From Bufo bufo (Eukaryota; Chordata; Amphibia; Anura; Bufonidae), in NCBI RefSeq assembly GCF_905171765.1, contig NC_053390.1, forward strand, positions 142,494,968-142,558,967: DNA of 64,000 nt, written 5' to 3'. Below the pieces are notes generated by a model. It did not search any database. It was not told the DNA's origin and saw only the letters and a list, made by a program, of their open reading frames with translations. Below, in pieces: positions 44,249 through 55,767 of the stretch (positions within the stretch are counted from its first letter, which is position 1; the number at the start of each line of letters is the position of its first letter). The position numbers and the translations under genes are program-made.

Positions 44249-45263
44249 AGCGAACCTTTCACCCTCATTTTCACTTTATAAACTAGCAACAGTACCTTAT
44301 AGATTATCTTCAGTGTGTTCTTATACATGTTAGTGCCGCTTTCCTGCGATGTTTATTCTTGAAAAATCGTCTTATAAAGTTCACATTTCCAGCTCCAACA
44401 GTCACGCAACAAGTCAAGGGGGTAGCCCTTCCCTCACCTCTGGCTGTACCTCCCCTGCCCTAACCCCGCCTCTATGCTCTGTAATTGACAGCCGGCTCAG
44501 TCGCCGGGACCGCGCTTGTGAATCCACAGGAAATGACTGTGATGCGTTCCACAGTGGAACGCATTAGAACTCTATTATAGGATTGTTACTATGCGTTCCG
44601 TGGATTGAAGCAGGGGGAGGTGTGGACTCTTGAGGGGCCGCTGTGTGCTGGTGAGTTTGGGCAGACAAGGGAGAGGAGGCGTGTTTGATGAGAGGGCATG
44701 GTATACTGGGAGGCACTAGTTCCAGCATGTAAGCTGGTGGGTGGAGCGCACCAGGGAAGGTAGTGCCGATGCGTTCCAATGTGGAGCGCATCGGGAAGGA
44801 AAGGGGGCGGGGGTGTGGAAGGCGGACTTCCTATATGGGCGTTACTGTAGATAGGGGAGCGCGCGGACGGGAGGGAGAGCAGACAGGCAGGCATTGCGTT
44901 CGGCGCATGCGCGATTCTGTTACAGGATCGCGCTTGTGTCTGCAAGAAAGACGGGCGGCGAATGAGGAGGACGGCGCGATGCGCAGGATTCACAAGCGCG
45001 GGTCCCGGCGACTGAGCCGGCTGTCAATTACAGAGCATAGTGGCGGGGTTAGGGCAGGGGAGGTACAGCCAGAGGTGAGGGAAGGGATACCCCCTTGACT
45101 TGTTGCGTGACTGTTGGAGCTGGAAATGTGAACTTTATAAGACGATTTTTTCAAGAATAAACAGCGCAGGAAAGCGGCACTAACATGTATAAGAACACAC
45201 TGAAGATAATCTATAAGGTACTGTTGCTAGTTTATAAAGTGAAAATGAGGTGAAAGGTTCGCT
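44249..45263. mobile_element. 1-kb TTAA-flanked foldback MITE
   Basis: Flanked by TTAA (44245-44248, 45264-45267). Arms of about 280 bp are near-perfect inverse copies: AGCGAACCTTTCACC at the left end, and gtaattgacagccggctcag near 44479 mirrored near 45014. The loop includes repeated ggaacgcat/atgcgttcc motifs. Compared with the level-2 element near 57225-57240 (actttttaaaggaccag), the target was a single TTAA within piggyBac sequence. Non-coding; the open frames in the loop are not protein-like. Confidence 0.88.
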
Positions 45264-46216
45264 TTAAGCACCAATTCGGTTATACAGTGATTTTCAGGGG
45301 TTTATGTAATAGAGACCACCATAAATGACCTCATTTTAGAAACTACACCCCTCAAATTATTCAAAACTGATGTTACAAACTTTGCTAACCCTTGAAGTGT
45401 TCCACAAGTATTAACGGGAAATTTTGAAATTTCAATAATTTTTTCAGATTTTCCATTTTCTTCCATTTTTGCTGTACTCAAAAACGGATGCATGAGCGCA
45501 ATGGCAGGGTTCAAAATGGAAGGAGTGCCATAGGGCTTTTGGAGGACAGGTTTTGCAGGATTGGCTTTTGGGAGCTATGTCGCATATGAAGACACCCTGA
45601 GGTGGCCCCTACAGTGAAAATCCCCCAAAAAGTGACCCCCATTCCGGAAACTAGACTCCCTCAAGGAGTATTTTAAGGTGTGTAGTGAGCACTTTGACCC
45701 ATCAGACGTTTTACAGAATTAGGAAACACTTGGCTGTGAAATTAAAATTTTTATTGTTTTCCAGAAAAAGTTGATTTACACCCACATTTTTCACTTTCAC
45801 AAGGGGTAACAGGACAAAATGCACCCCACATTTTGTTACCCATTTCCCCCTGAATACAGCAACACTTCACATGTGCTTGTAGCCTGCTGTATGGGCGCAC
45901 AGCAGGGCTCTAGATGCAAAGTGCAAATTTTGTTTTTGCAGGCTTGAATAAACAGACATGGATTTTAGGTGCCATGTCGCATGTTAAAAAATTCCTGAGG
46001 TCCCCAGAAATTAAAAACCCCAAGTAGTGACCCCATTTTGGAAAGGGCACCCCCCGTACGAACATTTTAAGGGGTGGAAAGGGCACTTTTGACCTAACAG
46101 GTGTTTCACAAAAATGAATATGTAGTGGTTGGTGAAAAGTGGATCTGTAAGCTATGCGGACTAAATAAGAGATATAAGGTGGTAAAACTACAGGGTACAT
46201 CAAGGATAAAATTAAA

Positions 46217-47933
46217 TTAATACTCCATGGATGAGTGGTAGATTCTGAAACAATCTTTGATGCACATGCCAGGTTTTTCAGGGTAGGTTTCGCAATGGTA
46301 AATGGTGTCTTTCCTTATTCCCCTTTTGGAACACACCCTGCATCTTTTTTGGGTCCTTCCCTTCCTCACTGTTTGGGGCAGTTCACCAGGGAAATGTTGC
46401 CCTGGTACAACTTGGTCACTGTAAGTTTCAGAAGTCCTGGGGGCCTCCATTGCTTGGTATGGAAGAATTAGGGCCTTTACAACCACCTCTTGAAATTGTA
46501 GGAATGTTCTCGTCTGGCCTCTAGATCTAAATGGCACGTACGCATTGTACAGCGCCATCTGTACAATGTGCACGGCCAGCTTTTTGTACCACACTTTTGT
46601 TTTTTGTGTGGCACTGTAGGGCTTCAGAAGTTGATCTGAAAGATCAACCCCTCCCATGTGCCTGTTGTAGTTCAGAATGCAGTCTGGTTTGGGAACAGTG
46701 GTAGTGGTACCATGTACAGGGGCAGGGGAGCTGGTGTTACTGTGAATGGTGGTCAGCAAAAGGACATCCCTCTTGTCCTTGTACTTAACCACCAACATGT
46801 TCTCATTGAGGAGAGCACGGCTGTCTCCTTTTCTTAGTGGTTGCCCTACCAGGGATCTAGGGAGGCCTCTCTGATTTTTGCGTACTGTGCCTCACACCAC
46901 AGTACCTCTGGAACTTAGTGACCGGAAAAGTGGTAGACTGGTGTAGTAATTATCGATGTATAGATGGTAACCCTTATCCAGCAGTGGGTTAAGTAAGTCC
47001 CACACTATCTTCCCACTAACTCCTAGGACAGGGGGCATTCTGGAAGTTCAATCCGGGTGTCCCTCCCTTCATAAACCCAGAACTTGTGAGTGTACCCAGA
47101 GCTACTTTCACAGATTTTATACAGTTTTATGCTATACCTTGCCCGCTTGCTGGGCAGGTACTGGTGGAATCTTACCCTCCCTTTGAAAAGTAATAGGGAT
47201 TCGTCTATGCAGACATTTTGTTCTGGGGTGTACACTTCTGAAAACTTTGCGTTGAAGTGGTCAAGGACGGGCCTAATTGTGAACAGACGGTCAAATGCGG
47301 GGTCTTTCTGGGGTGGGCACTGTGCATTATCGTTATAATGCAAAAACTTAAGTATTGATTGGAATCGATTACGGGCCATGGTATTACTGCAAATTGGAGT
47401 TTGATACAAGACATCCGCACTCCAATACTGATTAATCTTATTTTTTTTTTAACAAAGCCCATATGCATCAAGAGCCCCCAAAATGTAATTATCTCTGCTG
47501 CATTTACTGTGGTACAACCTTGGGGTCTGGCGTATGGTGTTGTGGGGTTCTGGCAAATAAATTGCTGGGCGTATAAATTTGTTTGGTTACCATCAAATTT
47601 ATAAAATTTTCTGAGAAAAAGATTTTTAAAAAAAATACATTTCTGTGAAGCTTGCACAATCTATCTGAATTCCTGAGCTGCCCACAAACTCAGGAATTTG
47701 GGGCTGATAAGTCTCAGGGGGTGGGGTCCATGTGGGCTCACTCTGGGGGGCTGCCTCCGCTGCTATCCTGGGACGCCTTCTAGAGGGTCCCCTCATCAAC
47801 AGATGATGATGATGATGATGAGAGGGTAGAGGAAAGTGGCATCCTCTTCTCCCTCACTGGCAGACTCAGTATCGGAAGCAAGCATGGCGTATGCCTCTTC
47901 AGCTGAGGATACTAATTGGGATGGACGGGCCAT
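46217..47933 (-). pseudogene. piggyBac transposase (DDE_Tnp_1_7 type), multiply frameshifted
   Basis: Cut-and-paste transposase specific for TTAA. From ATG 47933: MARPSQLVSSAEEA, an acidic stretch ending in a (GAT)n-encoded tract (47802-47822, unstable frame), then QQFICQNPTTPYARP and ITFWGLLMHMGFV, first catalytic Asp in VCIDESLLLFKGR (about 47190-47215), second in YHLYIDNYYTSLPLF (about 46940-46985), then the conserved block NYNRHMGGVDLSDQLL (about 46665), which holds a further Asp, and a C-terminal Cys-rich domain (RCRVCSKRG...YHCETYPEKPGMCIKDCF, about 46235-46335) ending at TAA 46217. At least three frameshifts (near 47800, 47400 and 47022) and a TGA near 46895 break it. All key domains remain readable, so decay is moderate. 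Confidence 0.9.
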
Positions 47934-48119
47934 TTTTATTTTAATGGGGTGTGATGTGTGAAATGTGTAAACCTTTATTTACTGATCGGTGCTCTACAGC
48001 ACGCACACAGATCGTGCGTGCGTGCAAAAACTGTAGTCTAAAAATTCACTACAGTGTTAAAGTGAACACTGGCAAAAAATTTACTTATATCTATATATAT
48101 ATAGAAATATAGAACTCTC

Positions 48120-48460
48120 TATATATTTATATAAAGCCCTAACTACAATTTCTTCTTTTTGAACAAAAAAAAGGGGAAAATTGACAAAAAAAATCAACAC
48201 AAATGTGAAAAAAAAAAAGACACACAAAAAAGAATCCCCAGGTGCTGATCAGGCACATATGCACTGAACAGCACTTGGCGGTCACAGCTCGCACGCAGAA
48301 AAAGTGGTGCAGAGCTGGAAAACTGTAAAAAAAAAAAAAAGAGACAACAAAGTGCACAGACCAAATGGCGTTAGTAAAAAAAAGGATGAGGGGGGCGGAT
48401 AGAGACAGGGACGGAGAGTGTTTTAGCGATCTGGAACTGCTGCAAATGAAAACAAAAAAT
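48120..48460. other. piggyBac 5' flank, A/T-run-rich
   Basis: Non-coding region upstream of the transposase, with several A runs (48168, 48186, 48210, 48328) and an agcacttggcggtcacagc motif. No promoter can be assigned with confidence. Confidence 0.4.
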
Positions 48461-48922
48461 TAGAGCAGGAATTTCAGATGTTCTTCTCTTCTTCTTCTTT
48501 CAGCAGGAAAGGGTTAAATCGTAGTGATGGTGCACCACAAGTCCCAGCAAGGCAACAGAAAGGTTCAGCCCTTCTTGTGCTGCTATAGTGCTGCCATTGG
48601 CTGGAGCATTGTTCCAGCCAATCACAGCACTGGCAGGGGACCCCAAACACTGGCATCCCCTGCCTGACCTCGTGGAAGACTGGTGCTGACTAGCTCAGCA
48701 CCATTCACCCCTGTACAACCCCTGTACCACCCCCCTGCAGCTCCATGAATGATTCGAAGCTGCGATTGGCCGGTCTGCAGAAATCAGTCAATCGCAGAGA
48801 TCGGGGCTTTAGGGCGGGGGAAAAACCTCCCTGTGCCTGTAGGAAAGATGGCTGCCTGCCGTGCAGAGCAGCCATCGTACCCCGGTCACCAAGCGATTTC
48901 ACTCAGGGGCCGGGTGTAACAC

Positions 48923-48986
48923 AGCGCCGTAAATGTACGGCGCTGGGATTTCTGACCAACTTTTCAGCGCCGTACATTATGGCGCT
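48923..48986. repeat. Palindrome pair at the right piggyBac end
   Basis: agcgccgtaaatgtacggcg (with ct) at 48923-48944 and an inverted copy, agcgccgtacattatggcgc (with t), at 48966-48986; 21 bp separate them and 13 bp separate the second from the TTAA at 49000-49003. Each can form a hairpin, and the two can also pair with each other. A similar arrangement with unrelated sequence occurs at 63533-63594. Confidence 0.85.
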
Positions 48987-49710
48987 GGTATCCTACGGGT
49001 TAAAAGTTCTGGAATGTATTGTATAACACTGACTGATATACAGTATATATAGTACACACAAAACGAATCAAATGCTATAGATATCTGCTGCCCGAACACC
49101 AGATTCAGTTTTCTGTTCAGTATCCTATTTAGTTATATGCTGTTATTAGAGGATAGGAGACATATTTTCTGCTTATCGCAGCAAAAAATCGATGTAACTT
49201 CACTTATGTCTTGTTCACATTCATTGCTCTATACATACAATCCTCCTGTTTTCTGTTTCTTGTATGTCAACAGTATTATTTTTTTTTAATCCAATAAAAT
49301 GTTAATTAAAAAATCATCAAAATGACCTACCCCCTCAGGTGAACACCGTAAAAAAAATATAAACTGCCAAAACAGCCATCTTTTTCATCATCTTGCCACA
49401 AAAAAAGCGTAATATTGAACAATCAAAAAATCTTATGTATGCAAAAATGGTACCAATAAAAACGTCACCTCTTCCTGCAAAAAATGAGCCCCACACAAGC
49501 GTAATATCGAGCGATCAAAAATCATATGTACCCCAAAATAGTACCAATAAAACTGTCATCTTTTCAAATGGGGTTACTTTTTGGGAGTTTCTTCTGTAGG
49601 GATGCATCAGGGGGTCTTCAAAATGCAACATGGCAACTAAAAATTATATTAGTGAAATCTGCCCTCCAAAATCCATATGTTGCTCCTTCCTTTCTGCACC
49701 CTGCTGTGTG

Positions 49711-50915
49711 CCCAGGAGTAATGTTAGTATAGCACCACCTGCTATTTCTTTTGAGCAGCCCTTTCCATGACCAATCAGTGATGCCAGTGTCAGATTATGC
49801 AGATCTATCTGGTAACAGCCAGTTAAACTGTATTGCAGACTATTTGCAAATTAATTCATAAACTTCTATAGGAATAACAGAGGAATGGCACAACATAGAG
49901 TCATAAGAATAGATGCTCTAGATTTGATATTACATGGAGACTATAACAGACATGTCAGGAGAGGGGATGAATGCAAAACTGATAACCAATGGTTTGAGAA
50001 ATCATTGCTGAGGATCTGATGGCCATTTCCAGATGACGAGCGTCATTTTTAGCTAGTGTCGGCTCTTTCGTTAGCAGTTTACTTTGCAGTATTACGCCTA
50101 TTGTAAATGCACATGTCGCTACCAGCAGCATTTACATTTATCGATCGTGCTGCTGAACACACAAGGTTTTTCAGCAGCAGAATCATTCAAGATTAAAGGA
50201 AGTCTGTCACTACATTTTTACACATTAGAGACGTCCTGTAGGTGACAATCACAGTATCACAAACATACTTTTTGGTTCTTTTGTTCATTTTCATAGCTAC
50301 AGAAAAACAACTTTTAAACCATATGCAAATTAGTACGGGTTGTCCCCAAGGCTAATGGTGCTGCCTTTAGAGGATAGGAGACATATTTTCTGCTTATCGC
50401 AGCAAAAAATTGATGTAACTTCACTTATGTCTGATTCACATTCATTGCTCTATACATACAATCCTCCTGTTTTCTGTTTCTGTATGTCAACAGTATTTTT
50501 GAAAAATCCAATAAAATGTTATTTAAAAAATAATCAAAATGACCTACCCCCCAGGTGAAAAAAAATAAAAACTGCCAAAACAGCCATTTTTTCATCATCT
50601 TGCCACAAAAAAGTGTAATATTAAACAATCAAAAAATCTTATGTATGCAAAATGGTACCAATAAAAACGTCAACTCTTCCTGCAAAAAACGAGCCCCACA
50701 CAAGCGTAATATCGAGCGATCAAAAATCATATGTATCCCAAAATAGTACCAATGAAACTGTAATCTTTTCAAAATGGGGTCACCTTTTGGAAGTTTCTTC
50801 TGTAGGGGTGCATCAGGGGGTCTTCAAATGCAACATGGCAACTTAAAATTATACTAGTGAAATCTTCCTCCAAAATCCATATGTTGCTCCTTCCTTCTGC
50901 ACCCTACTGTGTGCC
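49711..50915 (+). repeat. Tandem duplication, second copy (uninterrupted)
   Basis: Begins gagtaatgttagtatagcacc and ends at gtgtgccca, the same tripoint where the first copy ends and this copy starts. It lacks both insertions of the first copy and so shows the presumed ancestral arrangement; at the site of the 5.2-kb block it has gcct. Confidence 0.88.
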
Positions 50916-50977
50916 CATACAGCAGTTTAAGACCACATATGGGGTGTTTCTGTAAACTGCATAATCATGGTAATATA

Positions 50978-51295
50978 AAGATGAGTGATCCGCCTCAAAA
51001 CTCAATTCAGATTGGATTTGGCCAAAGCTGTGAACCAAAATCGATTCAGGTCCAAATCAATTCTACGCAAATCGAAAGTTCTCCAGTTGTCCTGAAATTT
51101 TGTATATGGCACTCCTGTGACCTCACAGGACAAATTTTTTCCCTAGTCTCTCACTTTTTTCTTTATCTTTCTATCATTTCTCTCCTCCGGATTTTACCCG
51201 GATCACCATAATCAACCAAAAATTCAGATGCTACTTTCATTTTCCCAACATTTGGGTTGAATCCAATTCGTTTAGAGTCCATTTGCTCATCTACA
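50978..51295. mobile_element. Possible hAT-type MITE
   Basis: Ends aaagatgagtgatcc and atttgctcatct are inverted relative to each other and resemble the hAT terminus at 25930-25946 (gagatgagcgaatc). The inner parts carry caattcagattgg and gaatccaattcg. I do not see a convincing 8-bp target duplication. Confidence 0.35.
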
Positions 51296-52212
51296 GACTT
51301 TCTTACTAACTGTGTGTGTCTTTAGAAGCATCGTAATATGTCAGAGTACAGAATGATCAGACAAGGGTCTGGTGTGTTACATTGTTTTGTAGGAAATGCC
51401 AAACCCTTTTTCAAATTTATCTTTAGAGTCACGCGCTACAACGATTGATAGATAATGCAATCTAAACTACTGTAACTGCTGACAAAAGAAATGGTGGGTG
51501 TGCAACCATGTCCCATGTCAAAGCTAGGGTATATTTGGTATATTTCTCACATCAATCATTACTAAAAAATTAATCAAATGCATTTTGACTATTATCTATT
51601 TCTTCCATTTTCCTCAATGGCCAAGTAAATGAAACATCCCAGCAAATTAAACTATATCGATCTATAGAGTGATTTTGTATACCTCATGCACAGGACCGAA
51701 TTTTTTCCCGGCATGCAATCTGCATTTTTTGTGGATTGGATGCGGACCCATTAATTTCAATGGATATAGAATTTTATCTATGACACTATGGTTAAAGGGC
51801 AACTATCAGCAGTTTTGTTGATGTTAAATTGCTGACAGATAAACGTAGAGTCAGAAAGTACACTGGGGGCGAACCTGCAGCCTGCAGTAAATGAGCAGCT
51901 ATACATCCCCTCTCCTCTGCTGTGAGTGACTGCTGTGGCAGACAACCTGGAGACCACTACAAACATCACTTGCAGTAGAGAAGAGGGGCTGTGTCGCTAT
52001 TCATACACTGAGCCTGAAGCACTACAGCCTGCTGACCACTCACTAAGCCCTGGTGTCCGCCTGCATTTAAAGTTAAAAAAAAGCAGGGACAAAGGTAGGT
52101 ATTACCTCATGTCCTTACCTATGTTAGCCAGCAGTTATGCACTGACAGTATAGTTTTATATAGTATAGAACTTAGTGACTTCTTTTTGTTTCATACCCTA
52201 TGAAAATACTAT
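51296..52212. other. Non-coding stretch with TTAA-type MITE fragment
   Basis: gttaaagggcaactatcagcag (about 51791) is close to the terminus of the 40151-40629 MITE; no matching right end was found. Nothing else was recognised. Confidence 0.45.
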
Positions 52213-52543
52213 GGGGGAGATTTATCATTCAGTTTTCTCCAGAAAAGTGGTGTTAAAAGTTGCAGATAAAAATAATTGCAAGTCTAGTTTTTTAAGCCAA
52301 CTTCGACTCTTTTCTGAAAGAGCATAAACAATGGCAGGAGGGGCCAACTGCAGCAATAAACTTATCTTCATTTTCACCAGTTTTCTAGCGCAAATGAAGC
52401 CAGAAATCTATGACAGCTCAGAGCTGCGTAGATTCCTGCTTAGGCACACGGATTGCTGGATGCACCTAATTTATGACGAAGCCTGCGCCGACGGGGAGCG
52501 TAGAGGATATCATGACCAGCGCAGAAAGTGCTGATAAATCTCC
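52213..52543. mobile_element. MITE-like element with GGAGATTTATCA ends
   Basis: Inverted terminal repeat of about 12 bp: ggagatttatca at about 52216 and tgataaatctcc at 52532-52543. The interior is non-coding. The target duplication is unclear. Confidence 0.5.
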
Positions 52544-52778
52544 TTTCTAGAAGGGCAAAAGGAGCCAGTTTTGTTGCTAGAACAGAGATAGTGCAGACAG
52601 AGAAAGTGCAGAATCAGATCACCTCTATGATAACTGCCTCCCCAACTGCCCCTTATCAGCAACTGGGCAGTGCCTCACCACTGGTAGAACAGAGATGACG
52701 GAATCCATTCTAAAATTCTGAAATTAGACCAAAGTTCGGATTCTAATGAACCCGAACTTTGTTTGATTTGATTCAAGA

Positions 52779-52900
52779 ATCAAGAGAGAGTGAAGGAGAG
52801 TCAGGAAAAGAGAGGGAGCGAGAGAGGGATAGAGCAAGAGAGGGAGAAAGAGAGAGGGAGAGAAAGAGAGAGGGAGAGAAAGAGAGAGGAGAGAGAGAGG
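52779..52900 (+). repeat. (GA)n-rich purine tract
   Basis: gagagagagagg/gagaaagagag-type low-complexity purine tract. It produces an Arg/Glu-repeat open frame that is not a gene. Confidence 0.9.
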
Positions 52901-53014
52901 CTTTTGCTCAAGACAATCTGAGAACTTTCAATTCAGATCAAATATATTCAGGCTAGTTCGGTGAAAGTTGAACCAGAATTGAATCTTAATAAAATTCACT
53001 CATTTTTAATACAC

Positions 53015-53110
53015 AGTTAGATCGATATAGATTAGATAAATAGTGTAGATAGCTATGTGATAGACAGATAGATAGACATATATGAGATATATAGATATGA
53101 AATGATAGAT
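53015..53110. repeat. (GATA)n-like microsatellite
   Basis: Degenerate tagata/gatagata tract directly left of the LTR-like segment. Similar tracts follow at 55150-55200 and 55322-55372. Confidence 0.8.
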
Positions 53111-53676
53111 TGTTACGACAGTAGGCAGGAACACAGTCAGTGAGCCCTAACTTGAACACCACCCGCTTTCCCTGCCTACATGCATGGCAAGTCCGCAACT
53201 GGTCGATGTTCCCTACTCTGCTACAGTGCAAGACAGACACACACAGAGACAGAACAACACAGATGGGAATGGGTCAGAACCAGAAGGACAAAACATTACA
53301 AAATTGCAAGACAGAGGATAGTCACAAAGCCAAACCAAAGTCAGAACCAAACGGGAACAAGTCCAACACACGAGACAGAGAGTGGTCAATGGCAAGCCGA
53401 GGTCAATAATAATAATAGCAATCCACATGCAGATAGAACCAGAACCAGTGAGAACATCTAGGGAGTCTGAAGCTATCACAGGCACTGGTATATGGCCATG
53501 ATTGGGTTTAAATAGTTCCAGGATCAGAACCTGATTGTTCCATGAACCGATGCTCCATTAGTCAGACACAGCACACAGGAACAGAACAGCTCAATAATCA
53601 AGCACTGCTAATCTCCTCCAGCACACGCTGCTGTGGAGAGAAACAGAGCATTGCTGTCACAGATGTTCCCACGACA
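53111..53676. repeat. Possible solo LTR or LTR fragment
   Basis: Starts TGTTACGACAG and ends TTCCCACGACA, i.e. the TG...CA inverted termini usual for LTRs. It is followed by ggtggcaagagatcggtgag, which could be a primer-binding-like sequence but matches no tRNA I can name. No second LTR and no gag/pol coding sequence is visible. An alternative reading makes the whole block 53111-55150 one unit (TG...CA) with tagat on both sides, but those flanks are microsatellite, so the apparent duplication is weak evidence. Confidence 0.35.
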
Positions 53677-55149
53677 GGTGGCAAGAGATCGGTGAGACTG
53701 GAAACACGCGGTTTGATCTGATATATTTTCCGTTTGGATCAAATGACGTCTGTGTTGTTTCTGGTGCTTGCCTCACCTTCTTTCCCCAGGTGTGGTTATT
53801 ATGGTCATTCAACCTTATTTCAACATTTATTTATTGTTGTTTCTCCCACTATGCTATGCGGTTTATAGCTTCTGTTTGAGTTGTGGATAGCTGGTGTGTG
53901 GATCTCGGCTGAGTTCCTGGTGCTGCCATAGCCACTTGAAGTTAAGTGTTTTCTTTCTCTTTTTTATTTTGTATGGGTTATTTTGTGTGTTTGCATTTCC
54001 CTGTTGTAACAGCGTCCTTTGTGCGACGCTGTTCCCCTGCTTACCCGCCGTGGTTCCGGGCACCGTGCTCATCTGTGATCGTGGTCTGTGCTTCCCTGTC
54101 TCTGCTGCAGCTTTGGGTTTTGCCTGTGTGGTTAGTATTACCTTGAAGATTCCGCTCCACAACTTCCATTTAACCTGAACACTGCTTGAACTCGGCTTCT
54201 GTTGTGCAGTACGCATCACTCCCTAGGTGGGACTGACTTGTGGGGGTGATTCGTTAACCTATCCTGACTCTCCTGCAGGTACTTTTGTAGCTCAGCCCTC
54301 TACCCAGATGCCTTAGAGTCAAGGTCCTTATCTTGTGCTAAAGAGCTTGCTTACCACTTGTGTTCCTGACTTTGTGCTTCGTTCCTGGACTTCGCTTATC
54401 TCCTATCCCAGCCTGCTTGCATCGCCTCTCCTGTTACCGACCCGGATTGTCTGACCTTGCTCCTGTGCCACCCCCCTTAACCCTTTGCTCATCCTGGACT
54501 ATGTCCCTACATCATCCTCCGGTTTCTGCTTACTACGTCTGTACTGTCGGTACCTTCGCAGGTACCTCCTGGTCTGCCTGGACCAGCTGTCACTGACTGG
54601 TTTACGCTCCAGAGTAGCCCCTGGCAACTACCGACGGTCAAGCCTATTCTCTCAATCAGAGGCTCTAGTGAAATCTGGGTAGTCGCTTAGTCACGCCCCT
54701 CTGGAGTATTGCTAGTCAGTGGCACAGTGGGTCCACACCCGCTGTTCCGTGATACCTGTAATTTGTATTAAGGCCTAAGGTAGACTCCTGTTCGTCCTTC
54801 CTTTTGGAGGAACAGGTTGTCTCAGTCCTGACATTATTACCAGGGTCCTATAGGGTGAGTTAGGACACTAGGTATTCCTGTGTATGAACTCACCTACGTC
54901 TGGGTTTTGTTCGTACTAGACTTTGATTAGGGTTGTTACTAGGAGGTGTCTTCCCTAGTTTCCAGGCCTTATTCCCTCACCCCTTTCCCTCCTATGTTCG
55001 GGTGTGGTGTTTCCCTCCCACACCCGAACGTGACAATTGCATCCTGCTGCTAGGGATGCTGTCGCATAACAATGGGGCATAGCTTCACAGCGTGTCCCTC
55101 CCGAAGCTTGAGATCTCGCCACTGGAGCCCGAACAGGTAAGTTTGTCAC
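53677..55149. other. Non-coding stretch, possibly LTR-element derived
   Basis: T/C-rich DNA with no credible protein. It includes a hairpin (gttcgggtgtggtgtttccc then cacacccgaac, about 54997-55027) and tggagcccgaacaggtaag at about 55121, which resembles the primer-binding site TGGCGCCCGAACAGG found in some retroelements. No flanking gag or pol supports this. Confidence 0.35.
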
Positions 55150-55442
55150 ATAGATAGATAGACAGATATGTAATAGAGCATAGGATAGCTTGCTAGATAG
55201 ACAGCCCTGAAAAAGATCTATATGGACTGAAACATTTTACTTATATGTGAATAAAGTATAGCTTTGCTTTGCTTTAAACCATTTTTGAAGTGCTGCCATG
55301 TTTTTTTTGTTTTTTTATTTCGTAGATAGATAAATAAACATAAGCGAGATAGATAAAAGATTGATAAATTAAACAATGGTTGGGGCCTGATAGTTAGTGT
55401 GAACATTAATTATACATTAGATGTTTTTTACTTCCTCCTTAA

Positions 55443-55763
55443 AGGGGTTCTCTGGGATTGATTTAAAATCTCCACCAGCTACTCGTCCTAGAATATGACA
55501 AGGACTGGTTGTGTCCACTTGCAGAACTGTCTAGGGGGGTGAGGGGACAGGGTCTCACTACACATTACACTCTGGCACTTACATATATTACATATCTGTG
55601 AGTGCTCCTGTTAGGCTGCTCAGCCATGACGGCATATTGTAGACAAGATCACATCATTATCATCTATTGAAGAGCAGTGTAGTGAGGCCCCTCATCCCTA
55701 GTCCTGCTCACATATGAGGGCAGGTTGCTGGCGGACATTTTTACAAATTTGCGGAGATCCCCT
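55443..55763. mobile_element. TTAA-flanked MITE
   Basis: A 321-bp element between TTAA at 55439-55442 and 55764-55767, ends AGGGGTTCTCTGGG and ttgcggagatcccct. The inverted match is short and imperfect. Non-coding. Confidence 0.65.
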
Positions 55764-55767
55764 TTAA

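Larger units (their letters stand above)
44060..48999 (-). mobile_element. piggyBac transposon relic, left end lost, holding a foldback MITE
   Basis: An autonomous-type piggyBac element encoding a minus-strand transposase. The right border is TTAA at 49000-49003, preceded by two inverted copies of a palindrome (48923-48944, 48966-48986). The left part (from about 44060: ataactcataaaatggttat, ccccatatgtctgcttta, gaaactacacccctc) matches the left half of the nested level-2 element (57075-57330), but no left terminus is visible. A TTAA-flanked foldback (44249-45263) is inserted in it. Confidence 0.82.
42331..49710 (+). repeat. Tandem duplication, first copy (enlarged by insertions)
   Basis: Three blocks of this copy match 49711-50915 in order: 42331-42485, 43414-43917 and 49146-49710. 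They are interrupted by a Harbinger-type MITE (42489-43410) and by a 5.2-kb block (43918-49145) that holds a piggyBac relic. Landmarks: gtatagcaccacctgctatttc, gatgctctagatttgatattac, tcgatcgtgctgctgaacac, ataggagacatattttctgc. Matching blocks differ by only occasional substitutions. Confidence 0.88.

Noticed and set aside
44589..45098. Open frames on both strands in a GC-richer block
   Set aside because: They lie in the loop and arms of a foldback MITE and show no protein-like features.
47802..47822. (GAT)n as an independent microsatellite locus
   Set aside because: It lies within the acidic/Ser N-terminal stretch of the piggyBac transposase and is best read as part of it.
52759..52956. Arg/Glu-repeat protein
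   Set aside because: Translation of a (GA)n tract.
55121..55139. Retroviral primer-binding site proving an endogenous retrovirus
   Set aside because: The resemblance is partial, no gag, pol or env sequence is nearby, and the upstream border does not end cleanly in CA.
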